Assembly: GCA_027074805.1 (NCBI GenBank)
Contig: JALTCK010000105.1
Location: 1 to 6,173, forward strand
Length of the DNA: 6,173 bases
From: Thermococcus sp.
GTDB lineage: Archaea; Methanobacteriota_B; Thermococci; Thermococcales; Thermococcaceae
Direction of reading: 5' to 3'
Below the pieces are notes generated by a model. The model searched no databases. It was given only the letters and a program-made list of their open reading frames with translations, and was not told the DNA's origin. A program made the translations under genes and the position numbers. This document shows, piece by piece, positions 5,121 to 6,173 of this stretch. Within the stretch, counting starts at the first letter, position 1, and each line of letters begins with the position of its first letter.

Positions 5121-5154
5121 GAAATCTTTTCTAGCCCTTTTTTTAAAAGATTTC
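5121..5154. repeat. perfect 10-bp inverted repeat upstream of argF
   Basis: GAAATCTTTT (5121-5130) and AAAAGATTTC (5145-5154) are exact reverse complements separated by 14 bases that end in seven T residues. The arms are about 24 bases apart centre to centre, slightly more than two helical turns, so they could be two half-sites bound on roughly one face by a dimeric regulator. The repeat lies 23 bases upstream of the argF BRE/TATA element. Alternatives are an RNA hairpin in a longer transcript, or a chance product of an A/T-rich stretch. Confidence 0.5.
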
Positions 5155-5176
5155 AGGGTAAGGCCCCTCCATCCGG

Positions 5177-5192
5177 CGAAAGGGTTATTAAC
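5177..5192 (+). promoter_or_regulatory. BRE/TATA promoter of argF
   Basis: CGAAAGGGTTATTAAC combines a good BRE (CGAAA) with a TTATTAA core centred 35 bases before the argF ATG. Transcription would begin around 5212-5214, giving a leader of about ten bases that carries the GGTGAT ribosome binding site (5213-5218). An additional T-rich TATA-like element (TTTTTTTAAAAG, 5138-5149) sits inside the inverted repeat further upstream. Confidence 0.55.
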
Positions 5193-5222
5193 GCCGTCAT
5201 CGAGGGATTTTCGGTGATGCAC

Positions 5223-6170
5223 ATGGTGGTTAGCCTTGCCGGAAGGGATATGCTCTGCCTCCAGGATTATACGAGGGAGGAGATTGAGACTATTCTAAAG
5301 ACAGCCGAGATGATGAAGATTTGGAACAAAATCGGAAAGCCGCACCGCGTTCTTGAAGGAAAAACGCTCGGCATGATATTCCAGAAGCCATCGACTAGGA
5401 CGAGGGTTTCCTTTGAGGTTGGTATCTATCAGCTCGGTGGCCTCGGACTCTACTTCAGTGCCAATGACCTCCAGCTCAGGCGCGGTGAAACAATAGCCGA
5501 TACTGCCCGCGTCCTCAGTAGGTACGTGGACGGGCTTGTAGCGAGGGTCTACTCACACAAAGACGTAGAAGATCTGGCCAAGTATGCCAAAATACCAGTT
5601 ATCAACGCCCTCAGCGACTTCAGCCACCCGTGTCAGGCTTTGGCGGATTACCAGACCATCCTCGAAAAGAAGGGCAGGATTGCTGGCCTTAAAGTCGTCT
5701 ACGTCGGCGATGGAAACAACGTGGCACATTCACTCATGATAGCTGGGACAAAACTGGGGGCCAACGTTGTGATTGCGACTCCAGAGGGCTACGAGCCAGA
5801 CAAGAGGGTTATCAAGTGGGCCGAGGAGAATGCGGCTGAAAGCGGTGGAAGCCTTGAGCTCCTCCACGACCCACTCGAAGCTGTCAAAGACGCCGACGTT
5901 ATATACACTGACGTCTGGACGAGCATGGGACAGGAGGCAGAGGCAGAGGAGAGAAGGAAGGTATTCAGACCCTTCCAGGTCAACAAAGAACTTGTCAAGC
6001 ATGCCAAGCCAGACTTTATATTCATGCACTGCCTCCCGGCTCACAGAGGTGAAGAGGTTACAGACGATGTCATAGACAGTCAAAACAGCGTCGTCTGGGA
6101 TGAGGCAGAGAACAGGCTCCACGCCCAGAAAGCTCTTATGGCCCTCGTCATGGGCGGAATCAAGGTTTAA
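5223..6170 (+). CDS. argF: ornithine carbamoyltransferase (catalytic)
   Basis: The enzyme transfers the carbamoyl group of carbamoyl phosphate to ornithine to give citrulline, in arginine synthesis or, in reverse, ornithine/arginine breakdown. The 315-residue protein has all family signatures: the carbamoyl phosphate loop STRTR (57-61), HPCQ (135-138), the ornithine-binding D-x3-SMG (230-236) and HCLP (269-272). Length and sequence are close to my recollection of Pyrococcus furiosus OTC, which begins MVVSLAGRD and forms a dodecamer of catalytic trimers. The ATG at 5223 is therefore chosen, with GGTGAT (5213-5218) just upstream. The open frame continues back to 5103 and includes an ATG at 5217, but that region is the promoter and the extra residues do not resemble the family. 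No residue is missing. The TAA ends 3 bases before the window edge, so downstream partners are unknown. It is divergent from the DUF996 gene. Confidence 0.96.
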   Translation: MVVSLAGRDMLCLQDYTREEIETILKTAEMMKIWNKIGKPHRVLEGKTLGMIFQKPSTRTRVSFEVGIYQLGGLGLYFSANDLQLRRGETIADTARVLSRYVDGLVARVYSHKDVEDLAKYAKIPVINALSDFSHPCQALADYQTILEKKGRIAGLKVVYVGDGNNVAHSLMIAGTKLGANVVIATPEGYEPDKRVIKWAEENAAESGGSLELLHDPLEAVKDADVIYTDVWTSMGQEAEAEERRKVFRPFQVNKELVKHAKPDFIFMHCLPAHRGEEVTDDVIDSQNSVVWDEAENRLHAQKALMALVMGGIKV

Positions 6171-6173
6171 TGC

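Noticed and set aside
5103..5222. A 40-residue N-terminal extension of ornithine carbamoyltransferase starting at TTG 5103
   Set aside because: The region contains the inverted repeat, promoter and ribosome binding site, and the family begins at MVVSLAGRD. The open frame there appears accidental.
5730..6122. Open frames opposite and out of frame with the end of argF
   Set aside because: These are shadows of the argF coding sequence, whose own motifs are complete; they have no initiation signals.

Overview
The window looks like a piece of chromosome from a hyperthermophilic euryarchaeon of the order Thermococcales (Thermococcus, Pyrococcus or Palaeococcus). The reasons are the Pyrococcus-like phosphoglycerate mutase N-terminus and ornithine carbamoyltransferase, a flavin-dependent ThyX, and two DUF996 membrane proteins. 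In addition, GGTGA-type ribosome binding sites precede most starts, and archaeal TATA elements lie about 33-36 bases before most start codons. The family calls come from recognised motifs and recalled relatives, not from a database search.

Layout. Positions 1-62 (minus) hold the first 20 codons of apgM. A roughly 190-base divergent region follows, with the apgM promoter, a sequence resembling the Thermococcales glycolytic regulator site, a G-rich tract and a tentative promoter for the plus strand. On the plus strand, a 185-residue membrane protein of unknown function (255-812) overlaps by one base a cation/Ca2+ exchanger family antiporter (812-1744), so the two look like a translationally coupled pair. 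After 40 bases comes a HIT-family nucleotide phosphorylase/hydrolase (1785-2279). Its 3' end overlaps by 4 bases the convergent gene for a 230-residue protein with a possible START/SRPBCC-like N-terminal half (2276-2968, minus). Upstream of that on the minus strand are thyX (3015-3764), a decayed DUF996 gene (3846-4394) and an intact DUF996 gene (4473-5000). Divergent from these, argF (5223-6170, plus) is complete and ends 3 bases before the window does.

How the genes relate. The window is mainly a set of short, separately promoted transcription units: central carbon metabolism (apgM), dTMP synthesis (thyX), arginine/ornithine metabolism (argF), dinucleoside polyphosphate turnover (HIT) and ion transport (exchanger). 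I see no single pathway joining them, and no CRISPR array, insertion sequence, tRNA or rRNA.

The most informative points are: (1) a nearly full-length DUF996 pseudogene with two in-frame TAG codons and two compensating frameshifts, which still has a well-placed TATA element; (2) the uncharacterised four-helix membrane protein coupled to an exchanger whose second ion-binding repeat departs from the classical residues; (3) a perfect 10-bp inverted repeat just upstream of the argF promoter; and (4) the possible glycolytic-regulator site at apgM. I did not find convincing evidence of a new multi-gene system. Several start codons chosen here are downstream of the longest possible open frame because the ribosome binding site decides them.
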